This document shows positions 16,882 through 24,982 of a stretch of DNA of 64,000 nucleotides, piece after piece; the first letter of the stretch is position 1, and the number at the start of each line of letters is the position of its first letter. The notes beneath the pieces are model-generated. The model searched no databases. It was not told the origin of the DNA and saw only the letters and a list, made by a program, of their open reading frames with translations. The stretch covers positions 186,001-250,000 of the forward strand of contig NZ_JAMJPL010000001.1 in NCBI RefSeq assembly GCF_023555055.1, given 5' to 3'. The DNA is from Marinobacter sp. ATCH36. GTDB taxonomy: Bacteria > Pseudomonadota > Gammaproteobacteria > Pseudomonadales > Oleiphilaceae. The translations under genes were made by a program, and so were the position numbers.

Positions 16882-18084
16882 TTAGCGATACTGACGAAGC
16901 TCAATCTTGGCCACAGAATCCAGATGCACCTCATCAGGCCCATCCGCCAGCCGCAAAGTACGCACCTTGGCCCAGGCTTCCGCCAGGAACGTATCCTGAG
17001 ACACGCCAGCAGCGCCATGCACCTGAATGGCACGATCAATCACATTCAGCGCCATACTCGGCGCAATCACCTTGATCATCGCAATTTCCTGACGGGCCAC
17101 CTTATTACCGACGGTATCCATCATGTGTGCCGCCTTCAGCGTCAACAGCCGCGCCTGCTCAATCTCAATGCGGCTGCGGGCAATATCCTTGCGGATAGAG
17201 TCAAAATCCGACAATTTCTTACCGAAAGCCTGGCGTTCATTTGCCCGCTTGCACAGCAGCTCCAGCGCGCGCTCAGCAACACCGATGGTGCGCATACAAT
17301 GGTGAATACGGCCAGGCCCCAGGCGACCCTGGGCAATTTCAAATCCACGGCCCTCACCCAACAGAAGGTTACCCACCGGTACCCGCACGTTCTCATAATG
17401 AATCTCGGCGTGGCCGTGGGGGGCATGGTCATAACCGAATACCGTCAGCGGGCGAATCATCTTCACCCCCGGAGTATCAAGTGGCACCAGAATCATCGAT
17501 TGCTGCTTGTGCTTCTCCGCATCCGGATCGGTCTTGCCCATCACAATGGCAATTCTGGCGCTGGTAGTCATGGCGCCGGAGGACCACCATTTGCGACCAT
17601 TGATCACATACTCGTCGCCTTCACGGCGGATTTCACAGGCGATGTTGGTGGCATCGGAGGAAGCCACGTCCGGCTCGGTCATGGAGAAACAGGAGCGGAT
17701 CTCGCCAGCCAGCAACGGCTTCAGCCACTTGTCCTGCTGCTCTTTATTGCCGTAGCGGGCAATGGTTTCCATATTGCCGGTGTCCGGCGCAGAGCAGTTG
17801 AACACTTCCGGCGCCATGGCCGAGCGACCCATGACTTCACACAGGTGGGCGTATTCGTAGTTGGTCAGGCCGGCACCAAATTCGCTTTCCGGCAGGAACA
17901 GGTTCCACAGACCGGCGGCTTTGGCCTTGACCTTCAGCTCCTCAAGGATGGGTACCGGCGCCCAGCGGTTCTCCGCATGCTCCACCTGTTCATGGTGCTT
18001 TTGCTCATTGGGATAGATGTAGGCATCCATGAATTCGTGCAGTTGCGTCTGCAGTTTTTTAGCGTTGTCAGACAGCTCAAACAT
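16882..18084 (-). CDS. Acyl-CoA dehydrogenase, ACAD10/11 / LvaC-like
   Basis: This 400-aa flavoprotein belongs to the ACAD11-like subgroup. It shows [70 protein letters not shown] and [23 protein letters not shown]. In ACAD10/11 and LvaC this fold handles 4-phospho- or 4-hydroxyacyl-CoA. Here the partner kinase is a separate gene (14717-15781) instead of a fused domain. It follows the thioesterase by 24 bp and precedes repeat A3 and an SDR. If the kinase were absent an ordinary saturating ACAD role would be assumed, so the specific assignment rests on context. Confidence 0.9.
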   Translation of the reverse strand: MFELSDNAKKLQTQLHEFMDAYIYPNEQKHHEQVEHAENRWAPVPILEELKVKAKAAGLWNLFLPESEFGAGLTNYEYAHLCEVMGRSAMAPEVFNCSAPDTGNMETIARYGNKEQQDKWLKPLLAGEIRSCFSMTEPDVASSDATNIACEIRREGDEYVINGRKWWSSGAMTTSARIAIVMGKTDPDAEKHKQQSMILVPLDTPGVKMIRPLTVFGYDHAPHGHAEIHYENVRVPVGNLLLGEGRGFEIAQGRLGPGRIHHCMRTIGVAERALELLCKRANERQAFGKKLSDFDSIRKDIARSRIEIEQARLLTLKAAHMMDTVGNKVARQEIAMIKVIAPSMALNVIDRAIQVHGAAGVSQDTFLAEAWAKVRTLRLADGPDEVHLDSVAKIELRQYR

Positions 18085-18108
18085 GTCCGGATCCTCGTTG
18101 ATTGATCG

Positions 18109-18549
18109 TCATATGGGTACACCTTCAGGTTTCTCACTGCCGGAGCGAATACGAAAGGTGCCTTCGGCAATGGCCAACAGGTTGCCCTGATCGTCATGGA
18201 CTTCGCCGGTACTGTTGAAAATGCGGTTGCCTCCCGCCCGTTTTCGACCCGTCACCCGGATGGTGCCGGCGGAACACTGGCCAGTGAAGGTCGTGGCCAT
18301 TGACAGTGTAATAGCCTTGCGCATGCGGCCGGGATAGGGGCAGTAGGTGCCGGCCTCGGCCATCGCAATGTCCAGCAGCGACGTCAACACCCCGCCATGG
18401 ATCACTCCGCCCAGGTTCAGGTGTTGCGGGGCAAGCTCCAGCTCGACCACCGCTTCGTTCTCTTCCCAGGATACCTGGCGGTAACCCAGCAGGCTGTGAA
18501 ATCCGGGCAGGTCTCCGCCACCACCGATATGCGGGCTATCATCAGTCAT
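18109..18549 (-). CDS. PaaI-type hot-dog thioesterase
   Basis: This 146-aa protein has the hot-dog thioesterase pattern NLGGVIHGGVLTSLLDIAMAEAG followed by ITLSMATTFTGQC and a C-terminal strand EGTFRIR. PaaI-like enzymes release free acids from acyl- or aryl-CoA and often relieve CoA sequestration in catabolic operons. Its stop region is 24 bp before the ACAD start, and its ATG overlaps the stop of the SDR upstream by one base, so the three are co-transcribed. Substrate is unknown. Confidence 0.88.
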   Translation of the reverse strand: MTDDSPHIGGGGDLPGFHSLLGYRQVSWEENEAVVELELAPQHLNLGGVIHGGVLTSLLDIAMAEAGTYCPYPGRMRKAITLSMATTFTGQCSAGTIRVTGRKRAGGNRIFNSTGEVHDDQGNLLAIAEGTFRIRSGSEKPEGVPI

Positions 18550-19343
18550 TACACTTTCATCCCGGGCAGATTCAGCGAAGCGGTATTGCCCCCATCCACT
18601 GGCAGCGCCTGACCGGTAATGTAACTGGCGTCATCACTGGCCAGAAACAGGATAGCGGCAGCTATTTCTTCCGGTGCGCCATAACGTCGTAACTCGCAGC
18701 GGGAGCCCAGCTTGTGGGCCTTCTCATGGGCGCGGGCGTAGTCAAACACCGCCTGAGTCATGCCGGTTTCCACCAGCCCCGGGCACACTGCATTCACGCG
18801 TACGTTGTCTGCTCCCAGATCGCAGGCAGCGGTCTGGGTAAGGTTGATCACGCCGGCCTTGGAGGCACTGTAAGCGTTACCACCGGCACCGGAACGGATA
18901 CCCGCCACGGACGCGGTGTTCACAATCGCGCCCAGTTTTCGCGCCTGCATGTGGGGTGCCACGTGTTTAATAAGTAGCATGGTGCCGATCAGGTTTACTG
19001 CCAGCACCTTTTCCCATTCTTCCCGGTCGTTACCGGTAATGTCCGGATGACCACTTCCGATACTGGCGATGCCGGCGATGTTGCAGAGCACATCAATCCT
19101 GCCAAAGGTCTCTACCGCTTCATTTACCAGCGCTTCCACTTGGGGCTCATCGGCGACATCAGCAATGCACCGCAGGGTCTGTGCACCCTCGGGCAGCAGG
19201 CTTTCGGTGTCCAGAAGCCCAGCTTCGGAGCGATCCACCATCATCACCCGAGCGCCCTCACGAGCCAGGCGCACGGCGGTAGCCCTGCCAATGCCGCTGC
19301 CGGCTCCGGTCACTATGGCAACCCGGTTGTCGAAACGCCCCAT
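18549..19343 (-). CDS. Short-chain dehydrogenase/reductase, 3-hydroxyacyl-CoA dehydrogenase-like
   Basis: This 264-aa SDR carries AIVTGAGSGIGRATAVRLA, CNIAGIASIG, the catalytic serine in IVNTASVAGIRSG and YSASK. The C-terminal ASYITGQALPVDGGNTAS is typical of NAD-dependent members. It is the first gene of the seven-gene minus-strand operon and faces the CoA ligase at 19483 across a 139-bp divergent region with an inverted repeat. Oxidation of a secondary alcohol on an acyl-CoA is the likely reaction. A second SDR in the same operon (15952) suggests two separate redox steps. Confidence 0.9.
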   Translation of the reverse strand: MGRFDNRVAIVTGAGSGIGRATAVRLAREGARVMMVDRSEAGLLDTESLLPEGAQTLRCIADVADEPQVEALVNEAVETFGRIDVLCNIAGIASIGSGHPDITGNDREEWEKVLAVNLIGTMLLIKHVAPHMQARKLGAIVNTASVAGIRSGAGGNAYSASKAGVINLTQTAACDLGADNVRVNAVCPGLVETGMTQAVFDYARAHEKAHKLGSRCELRRYGAPEEIAAAILFLASDDASYITGQALPVDGGNTASLNLPGMKV

Positions 19344-19381
19344 GCCGATGCTCCTTGTTGTGGTTTATTCGCGCCGTCATA

Positions 19382-19445
19382 AAATTTACTTCGGGTAATT
19401 TGTCACGCCTTACGGTTTTGAGTCAATATAAACGAAAGTAAATTT
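19382..19445. promoter_or_regulatory. Inverted repeat in the divergent SDR / CoA-ligase promoter region
   Basis: AAATTTACTTCG (19382-19393) and CGAAAGTAAATTT (19433-19445) are inverted copies of one another apart from one extra base. One half faces each divergent gene. GAGTCAATATA, also found near 5865, lies beside the right half. A dimeric regulator binding both halves, or one site per promoter, is plausible; the regulator is not identified. Confidence 0.4.
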
Positions 19446-19482
19446 CACTAGATAAAACACAATAACACCTAGAGGCCAAAAA

Positions 19483-21069
19483 ATGGAAAGCTTGATGCAA
19501 ATGCCCGTGCACGCACCGGTGTATCCCGAAGAAACCATGGTAGCCATCGGAGAACGCATTCAGCACCTGGCTGCGGAACGCCCCAACCAGACCGCGCTGG
19601 TCGACGATCAGGGCAGTGTCAGTTGGCGCGAACTGGTGAGCCTCGCCAATCGCATTGCCAACCGCCTGCGGGCGGAAGGATTGAAGGAAGGGGATACTGT
19701 GGCAATGCTGTCAGAGAACCGGATTGAAGCCGTGGCGCTGTATCTGGGTACTCTGGTTGCCGGCGGCTGCATGGTGCCGTTATCGGGGATGGCCAGTGAT
19801 GACAGCCTGGCGCTGATGATTAACGATTGCGCAGCCAGCTTTTTGTTTGTTTCCCGGAAGCATCTGCCATTGCTGGACGGCATGGCGGGTAAGCTGGACA
19901 ACCTCACCCCGGCGCGCTGCATCGGACTGGACACAGACAACGAAGAGGGACAGAACAGCCTGACCCACTGGCTTGGCGATTCAGGCTCCGAAGCGGGGCC
20001 GTCAAAGGTAACCCTCGATCACCCGTTCAACATCATCTACAGCTCCGGCACCACCGGAGCCCCCAAGGGCATTCTCCACGATTACCGCTTCCGCCAGCGC
20101 CAGATGGTGCGCATGAGCCGCTTCGGGCTTGATGGCAACGCGGTGAACCTGGTTTCAACACCGCTGTATTCCAACACCACGCTGGTGTCCGTGCTGCCTA
20201 CCCTGTTCAATGGCGGCACACTGATCCTGATGGCCCGCTTCGACGCACGGCGCTTTCTGGAGCTGGCCGAGCATCACCGGGTCACCCATGCCATGCTGGT
20301 GCCGGTACAGTACCAGCGTATTCTGGCGGACCCGGAATTCGACCGTTTCGATCTTTCGTCTTTCCAGCTAAAGCTGTGTACCAGTGCCCCGCTGCGAGCC
20401 GAAGTTATACGCGAGGCCATGGCCCGCTGGCCGGGGAACATCCGTGAGGTTTATGGCCTGACCGAAGGCGGCATTTCCACCTGCCTGGACTGCGCCGCCA
20501 ACCCCGATAAATGGGATTCCGTGGGGGTGCCGACCGAAGGTGCCGAGGTGCGGGTCATCGACGAACAGGGCAACGAACTGCCAAGAGGAGAAACCGGGGA
20601 AATCGTGGGCCGCGCCATTTCCATGATGCGCGGTTACGTCAACCGCGACGACCAGACCCGGGAGATGCTCTGGACCAGCCCGGAAGGCCTGGCGTTCTAT
20701 CGCAGTGGTGACATGGGCCGCGTCGACGAAGACGGTTTTGTATACATCCTCGACCGCCGCAAGGACATGATCATTTCCGGCGGTTTTAACATCTATGCGG
20801 TGGACCTGGAAACGGTACTTCTGGCGCATCCCGCAGTGTCTGATGTCGCAGTCATCGGCATTCCCAGCGAACAATGGGGAGAGACACCGCTGGGGCTGGT
20901 GGTTCTCGAACCCGGCGAAACCGCGGGTGAAGCAGAGCTGCTGGACTGGGCCAATGGTCAATTGGGCAAAGCCCAACGACTGGCGGCAATTGAATTCCGC
21001 CCGGAGCTACCCCGCTCAAGCATTGGCAAGGTGCTCAAGCGAGAGCTTCGTGAACCGTACTGGCGTTGA
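19483..21069 (+). CDS. AMP-dependent acyl-CoA ligase
   Basis: This 528-aa ANL-family enzyme has the P-loop-like motif IIYSSGTTGAPKGILHD, the motif EVYGLTEGG, YRSGDMGRVDEDGFVYILDRRKDM and the catalytic lysine in RSSIGKVLKRELR. It should activate a carboxylic acid for the surrounding acyl-CoA enzymes. It is transcribed divergently from the SDR operon and is followed 204 bp later by the TRAP transporter, whose import substrate it might use. It is related to but clearly distinct from the ligase at 12251. The ATG at 19483 is chosen; in-frame ATGs at residues 5 and 7 are alternatives because the ribosome-binding site is weak. Confidence 0.92.
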   Translation: MESLMQMPVHAPVYPEETMVAIGERIQHLAAERPNQTALVDDQGSVSWRELVSLANRIANRLRAEGLKEGDTVAMLSENRIEAVALYLGTLVAGGCMVPLSGMASDDSLALMINDCAASFLFVSRKHLPLLDGMAGKLDNLTPARCIGLDTDNEEGQNSLTHWLGDSGSEAGPSKVTLDHPFNIIYSSGTTGAPKGILHDYRFRQRQMVRMSRFGLDGNAVNLVSTPLYSNTTLVSVLPTLFNGGTLILMARFDARRFLELAEHHRVTHAMLVPVQYQRILADPEFDRFDLSSFQLKLCTSAPLRAEVIREAMARWPGNIREVYGLTEGGISTCLDCAANPDKWDSVGVPTEGAEVRVIDEQGNELPRGETGEIVGRAISMMRGYVNRDDQTREMLWTSPEGLAFYRSGDMGRVDEDGFVYILDRRKDMIISGGFNIYAVDLETVLLAHPAVSDVAVIGIPSEQWGETPLGLVVLEPGETAGEAELLDWANGQLGKAQRLAAIEFRPELPRSSIGKVLKRELREPYWR

Positions 21070-21215
21070 GCCAGCGTCCTGTCCGATTCTGAGCAACTGC
21101 CACGGAAAATCTCTCCATGGTCTAAACTTTGGTAATGCAATATCAACGACTATGCTATTGCAAAAAGCAAAGTGTGTGATAGATTCAACCATAGGATTCA
21201 TTCTGCAGTCAGTAA

Positions 21216-21230
21216 TTCTGCAGAGCGAAA
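21216..21230. promoter_or_regulatory. Putative IclR-type operator upstream of the TRAP operon
   Basis: TTCTGCAGAGCGAAA (TTCTGC-N3-GCGAAA) followed by CAT is the best palindrome of the set, 44 bp before the dctP-type start. A further half-site TTCTGC lies at 21200. The intergenic region 21070-21273 otherwise shows no gene. Confidence 0.5.
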
Positions 21231-21273
21231 CATGGAGCAGAACAACTAACACAATAATGATCGAGGTCCAGCA

Positions 21274-22320
21274 ATGAAGATGCTAACCACTACCCAAAAA
21301 ACCCTTACGATTTATGCCTCGGCCCTGACCCTGGGCCTGACAGCAGCTTTCGCCAGCGCTCCGGCTGTCGCACAAGAAACCATCACCTGGAAGGTACAGT
21401 CCCACTGGCCAGGCGCCAGCTCTTCCTACAAGGATAGCCTGGGCCGACTGAAAGATGTGCTGGAAGAGCGCACCGATGGCCGCCTGAAACTGGAGCTGTA
21501 CGAGTCTGGCGCCCTGTTCAAACCCACGGAAACTTTCAATGCCGTGAGCCGTGGCATTCTTGAGATGGGCACCATTTCTCCAGCTTACGCTCAGAACAAA
21601 ATCAGCCTGGCCGGTGTGGCCTCTGGCTTGCCCCTGGCGTTCCAGACTCCGGCCGAAGCTGCCTATTTCCATATGAACATGGGTTTTGAGGAGATGCTGA
21701 GGGAAGAAGCCGCTGAACACAACGTCTACTGGGCCACTGACAAGGTCTACCAGACCGAGATGGTGGTCAAGGAGCCGATCGAAAGCGTTGCGGACCTGAA
21801 GAAACTGAAAATCCGCTCCTCCGGCGCACTGGAAAAGTTCCTGGATGAAGCCGGTGCAGCCACGTCCTACATTACCGGTGCCGAGCTCTATTCAGCGCTG
21901 GATTCCGGCATCGTCGACGGAGCCCACTGGGGTGCTGCTCAAGGCGCTTACAGCATGTCCCTGTATGAAGTGGCGAAGTACCACGTCAAGCCTGCTCTGA
22001 ACGTAGCGGGTACCGACGTCATCATCGTCAGCCAGAAAGCGCTCGACGCGCTGCCTAAAGAGATGCAGGCCACCGTCAAAGACGCTCTCAAGGAGCAGTT
22101 CTGGGTGCGTACCAACGAGTACGAGCATAAGGAAAAAGTAACCCTGCAGAAGGCCGTTAAAGAAGAAGGTGTTGAGATCAACACACTTCCGCAGGATGTT
22201 CAGGACCACATGCTGGAAGCGGCCCAGAAGTTCTGGGATGAAGAAGCCAAGACCAGCGACAACGCCGCCAAGGCCGTCGAGATGGTCAAGGAATACCTGG
22301 CGCAACTCGGCCGCCTGTAA
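21274..22320 (+). CDS. TRAP transporter periplasmic substrate-binding protein (DctP family)
   Basis: This 348-aa protein has a signal peptide (about residues 1-34, cleavage after APAVA before QETITWK). Its solute-binding fold is typical of TRAP systems (WPGASSSYKDSLGRLKDVLEERTDGRLKLELY, LKKLKIRSSGALEKFLDEAGA). TRAP receptors capture carboxylates through a conserved arginine, for which the R in KIRSSG is the candidate. The ligand is not evident; the catabolic neighbours suggest an organic acid. The ATG has GAGG upstream. A hairpin with a T run follows the stop, so the receptor may be made in excess over the membrane subunits. Confidence 0.93.
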   Translation: MKMLTTTQKTLTIYASALTLGLTAAFASAPAVAQETITWKVQSHWPGASSSYKDSLGRLKDVLEERTDGRLKLELYESGALFKPTETFNAVSRGILEMGTISPAYAQNKISLAGVASGLPLAFQTPAEAAYFHMNMGFEEMLREEAAEHNVYWATDKVYQTEMVVKEPIESVADLKKLKIRSSGALEKFLDEAGAATSYITGAELYSALDSGIVDGAHWGAAQGAYSMSLYEVAKYHVKPALNVAGTDVIIVSQKALDALPKEMQATVKDALKEQFWVRTNEYEHKEKVTLQKAVKEEGVEINTLPQDVQDHMLEAAQKFWDEEAKTSDNAAKAVEMVKEYLAQLGRL

Positions 22321-22334
22321 GCGGGCAATAACAG

Positions 22335-22359
22335 AACCGGGCGCTCCCGCCCGGTTTTT
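22335..22359 (+). terminator. Intra-operon terminator/attenuator between TRAP receptor and permeases
   Basis: AACCGGGCG and CGCCCGGTT form a perfect 9-bp stem with a CTCC loop and end in TTTTT. It lies 14 bp after the receptor stop and 52 bp before the small permease start. Partial termination would favour receptor over permease. Confidence 0.8.
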
Positions 22360-22410
22360 CGTTGCCGATCAAATTCTTCTTTACCAAGCCCTTTACGGCG
22401 GAGCGACAAA

Positions 22411-22956
22411 ATGCGTGCTCTAACCGCATTCATGACTGGAGTGACCCGGCTCAACGACCTGCTCGGACGGTGTTTCTCTTATCTGGTCATGATCATGTTC
22501 CTGTTATTGATCACAGGCGTGGCTTTCCGATATCTGCTTGAGATGCCGCTGTCCTGGACGGGCGAGTTGACCCAGTTGCTGTTCGGGATTTACGGGCTCA
22601 TGGCCGGTGGCTATCTGTTGTCACATAACGGCCACGTGAATGTCGACCTGGTCTACTCAAAGTTCAGCCGCCGTAACCGGGCCTTTCTGGACCTGTTTAC
22701 CTCGATTCTGTTTTTCATGTTCACTCTGGCGCTGTTTTACTTTGCCTTCGACATGGCATGGGAATCCTACAGCGGCCGGGAAACATCGAATTCAGCCTGG
22801 AACCCTCCCATCTGGCCGGTGAAAGCTTTTATACCCTTAGCCACCCTGTTGTTGATCCTGCAGGGCGTTGTGAAACTGCTGCAGGACATTGCCATTGCGT
22901 TCAACCTCAGTTACTACCAGCCTGAACCGGAAGAACAGTCGGAGGACAAGGCATGA
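22411..22956 (+). CDS. TRAP transporter small permease subunit (DctQ family)
   Basis: This 181-aa membrane protein has four predicted helices (about 15-37, 49-67, 89-111 and 131-153) and the family pattern MPLSWTGELTQLLFGIYGLMAGGYLL. Together with the large subunit it forms the sodium-driven membrane component that accepts ligand from the receptor at 21274. The ATG follows a GGAG ribosome-binding site and the 3' end overlaps the large subunit by 4 bp, implying translational coupling. Confidence 0.93.
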   Translation: MRALTAFMTGVTRLNDLLGRCFSYLVMIMFLLLITGVAFRYLLEMPLSWTGELTQLLFGIYGLMAGGYLLSHNGHVNVDLVYSKFSRRNRAFLDLFTSILFFMFTLALFYFAFDMAWESYSGRETSNSAWNPPIWPVKAFIPLATLLLILQGVVKLLQDIAIAFNLSYYQPEPEEQSEDKA

Positions 22957-24263
22957 GCATTGAAGCGCTGACCCTGCTTTTCTTCGGTTCCCTGCTGTTT
23001 TTCCTGATACTGGGCCTGCCACTGGCGTTCGTCCTCGGCGGCGTTTCCGTGGTGTTTCTCTACTTCACATGGGGCTTTGATTCCTTCTACCTGGTGGCTT
23101 CGCAGATCTGGAGCACCATGGGAAGCTTTACGCTTGTCGCCATCCCGCTGTTCGTGTTCATGGCCATGATTCTGGAGCGAACCGGGGTTGCCCGGGACCT
23201 CTATCGGATGATGCACCTGTGGTTCGGCGGCGTACGTGGCGGACTGGCCATCGGCACGCTTGTTATCTGTGCAATTTTTGCAGCAATGGTCGGTATCAGC
23301 GGCGCTGCCGTTGTCGCCATGGGCACCATCGCCCTGCCGGCCATGCTGGAGCGTGGCTACGACAAGAAAATGGTGCTTGGCGTCATCAATACCGGCGGCG
23401 GCTGGGGTGTGCTCATACCACCCTCGATTCTGATGATTCTCTATGCCCTTATTACCGGCGTGTCGGTCGGCAAGATGTTTGCCGCCGGTATTCTGCCGGG
23501 GATCATGCTGATGGTTCTTACCTCTGCGTACGTGCTGATCCGCTGCTACCTTCAGCCGCATCTGGCACCGGACCTGCCCAAGGAAGAGCGAGGTACCTGG
23601 CCTGAAAAATTCGCTGCCCTGCGCTCCGTGCTGTTACCAATCCTTGTCGTGTTCATGGTGCTGGGCTCGATCATTGGAGGCATCACCACGCCCACCGAGG
23701 CAGCGGCTATGGGGGTACTGGGGGCGCTGATTTCGGCTGCGGTCTACCGCGCCCTGAACATCGAGTTGATCAAAGACGCCTCGTTGCGGACGTTCAAGCT
23801 CACCGGCATGATCATGTGGATCCTGTTTGCGGCACACGCTTTCAGTGCTGCTTACCAGAGCATGGGCGCCCAGCCGATGATTGAAGGCATGCTCCAGTCC
23901 ATTCCCGGTGGGCCCTGGGCAGTCATCATCTTCATGATGCTGATTGTCTTCCTGTTGGGAATGGTGCTGGACCCGGTTGGCATCATGCTGATCACACTGC
24001 CGGTGTTCACGCCCATTGTATCGTCCATGGGCTTTGACCCGATCTGGTTCGGCATACTGTTCGTGATCAATATGGAGATCGGCTATATGACGCCACCGTT
24101 CGGTTTCAACCTCTTCTACCTGAAAGGGGTGGTGCCGCCGGGGATAACCATGAGCGACATCTATCGATCGGTTATACCCTTTGTGCTGATCCAGATCGTG
24201 GGTATCGGCTGTCTTATGGTGTTCCCGGAGATTGCGACCTACCTGCCGGATTTGCTTTTCTGA
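22953..24263 (+). CDS. TRAP transporter large permease subunit (DctM family)
   Basis: This 436-aa protein with about twelve membrane segments is the transport subunit. Recognisable motifs are FFLILGLPLAFVLGGVSVVFL, AAMVGISGAAVVAMGTIALPAML, NTGGGWGVLIPPSILMILYAL and TPPFGFNLFYLKGV. It overlaps the small subunit by 4 bp. DctM proteins couple sodium influx to import of the bound carboxylate. The gene closes the TRAP operon; a hairpin without a T run follows at 24285. Confidence 0.95.
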   Translation: MSIEALTLLFFGSLLFFLILGLPLAFVLGGVSVVFLYFTWGFDSFYLVASQIWSTMGSFTLVAIPLFVFMAMILERTGVARDLYRMMHLWFGGVRGGLAIGTLVICAIFAAMVGISGAAVVAMGTIALPAMLERGYDKKMVLGVINTGGGWGVLIPPSILMILYALITGVSVGKMFAAGILPGIMLMVLTSAYVLIRCYLQPHLAPDLPKEERGTWPEKFAALRSVLLPILVVFMVLGSIIGGITTPTEAAAMGVLGALISAAVYRALNIELIKDASLRTFKLTGMIMWILFAAHAFSAAYQSMGAQPMIEGMLQSIPGGPWAVIIFMMLIVFLLGMVLDPVGIMLITLPVFTPIVSSMGFDPIWFGILFVINMEIGYMTPPFGFNLFYLKGVVPPGITMSDIYRSVIPFVLIQIVGIGCLMVFPEIATYLPDLLF

Positions 24264-24284
24264 GCAAGAGAGAACTACCTTAAG

Positions 24285-24318
24285 GGAACTCCCATTTGAT
24301 GGAGTCAGGGAGTTCCCA
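24285..24318. repeat. Inverted repeat after the TRAP operon
   Basis: GGGAACTCCC and GGGAGTTCCC form a perfect 10-bp stem around a 14-base loop, 21 bp after the DctM stop. No T run follows, so it may be a weak terminator or a transcript-stabilising end. Confidence 0.55.
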
Positions 24319-24337
24319 ACCATAAGGAGATGTTCTC

Positions 24338-24913
24338 ATGATCCGCTTACATCCTGTCGTACTGGCTGTTTTTTATCTGTTTGCCCTGTCCCCTCTGAGT
24401 GTCCATGCCGAGACCCTGACTGACCAGACGGTCCGTTCGTTCATCAGCAGCCTGGAAGACCTTCAGACCATGGAAGACGAATTTGAAGATCTGACCGAGG
24501 ATCTGTCCGCGGAGGAAGAAGCGGCAGAAATGCCGGACATGTCGCGGATATTCTCATCGTCTGTTGAGCAAATGAAGGGGCACGATATGTATAACCAACT
24601 GGAGGATGTTGTTCAGCAGCACGGCTTCTCCAGCCCGGAACAATGGGGGCAGATCGGAGACCGTATCTTCCACGCCTGGAGCGCCCTTGAAATGGGTCAG
24701 CAATCCGGACAGGTGAACCAGGAGATGGCCAGGGCCATGGAGGAGATCGACAACAACCCCAACATGAGCGAGGCCCAGAAGCAGCAGATGCGGGAAATGA
24801 TGGGCGGTGCCATGTCCGCCTTTGAACAGGCCGCGAGCGCGCCAGAGGCGGACAAACAGGCGGTCCAGCCCCATATGGAGGCCTTGCGGGCCGCAACCGG
24901 GGCGGAGCAATAA
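24338..24913 (+). CDS. Small secreted protein of unknown function
   Basis: This 191-aa protein has a clear signal peptide (about residues 1-23, cleavage after SVHA before ETLTDQ). The mature part is almost wholly helical by composition, rich in Glu, Gln, Met and Ala, with acidic runs such as EDEFEDLTEDLSAEEEAAEM. There are no cysteines and no recognisable domain. It has a good AAGGAG ribosome-binding site, stands alone between a hairpin and a bidirectional terminator, and may have its own promoter. It resembles small periplasmic helical proteins of unknown role; I assign no function. Confidence 0.8.
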   Translation: MIRLHPVVLAVFYLFALSPLSVHAETLTDQTVRSFISSLEDLQTMEDEFEDLTEDLSAEEEAAEMPDMSRIFSSSVEQMKGHDMYNQLEDVVQQHGFSSPEQWGQIGDRIFHAWSALEMGQQSGQVNQEMARAMEEIDNNPNMSEAQKQQMREMMGGAMSAFEQAASAPEADKQAVQPHMEALRAATGAEQ

Positions 24914-24917
24914 ATAC

Positions 24918-24956
24918 AAAAAACCCGGCCGATAATCATCACGGGCCGGGTTTTTT
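24918..24956. terminator. Bidirectional terminator between convergent genes
   Basis: AAAAAACCCGGCC and GGCCGGGTTTTTT form a perfect 13-bp stem with T runs on both strands. It serves the secreted protein gene (plus) and the symporter gene (minus). Confidence 0.9.
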
Positions 24957-24982
24957 CACTGCCATAATTCAATAAAGGCCTG

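Noticed and set aside
16750..18105. Plus-strand open frame of 451 codons opposite the ACAD gene
   Set aside because: It starts inside repeat A3 and is fully antisense to a convincing acyl-CoA dehydrogenase. The translated sequence shows no domain.
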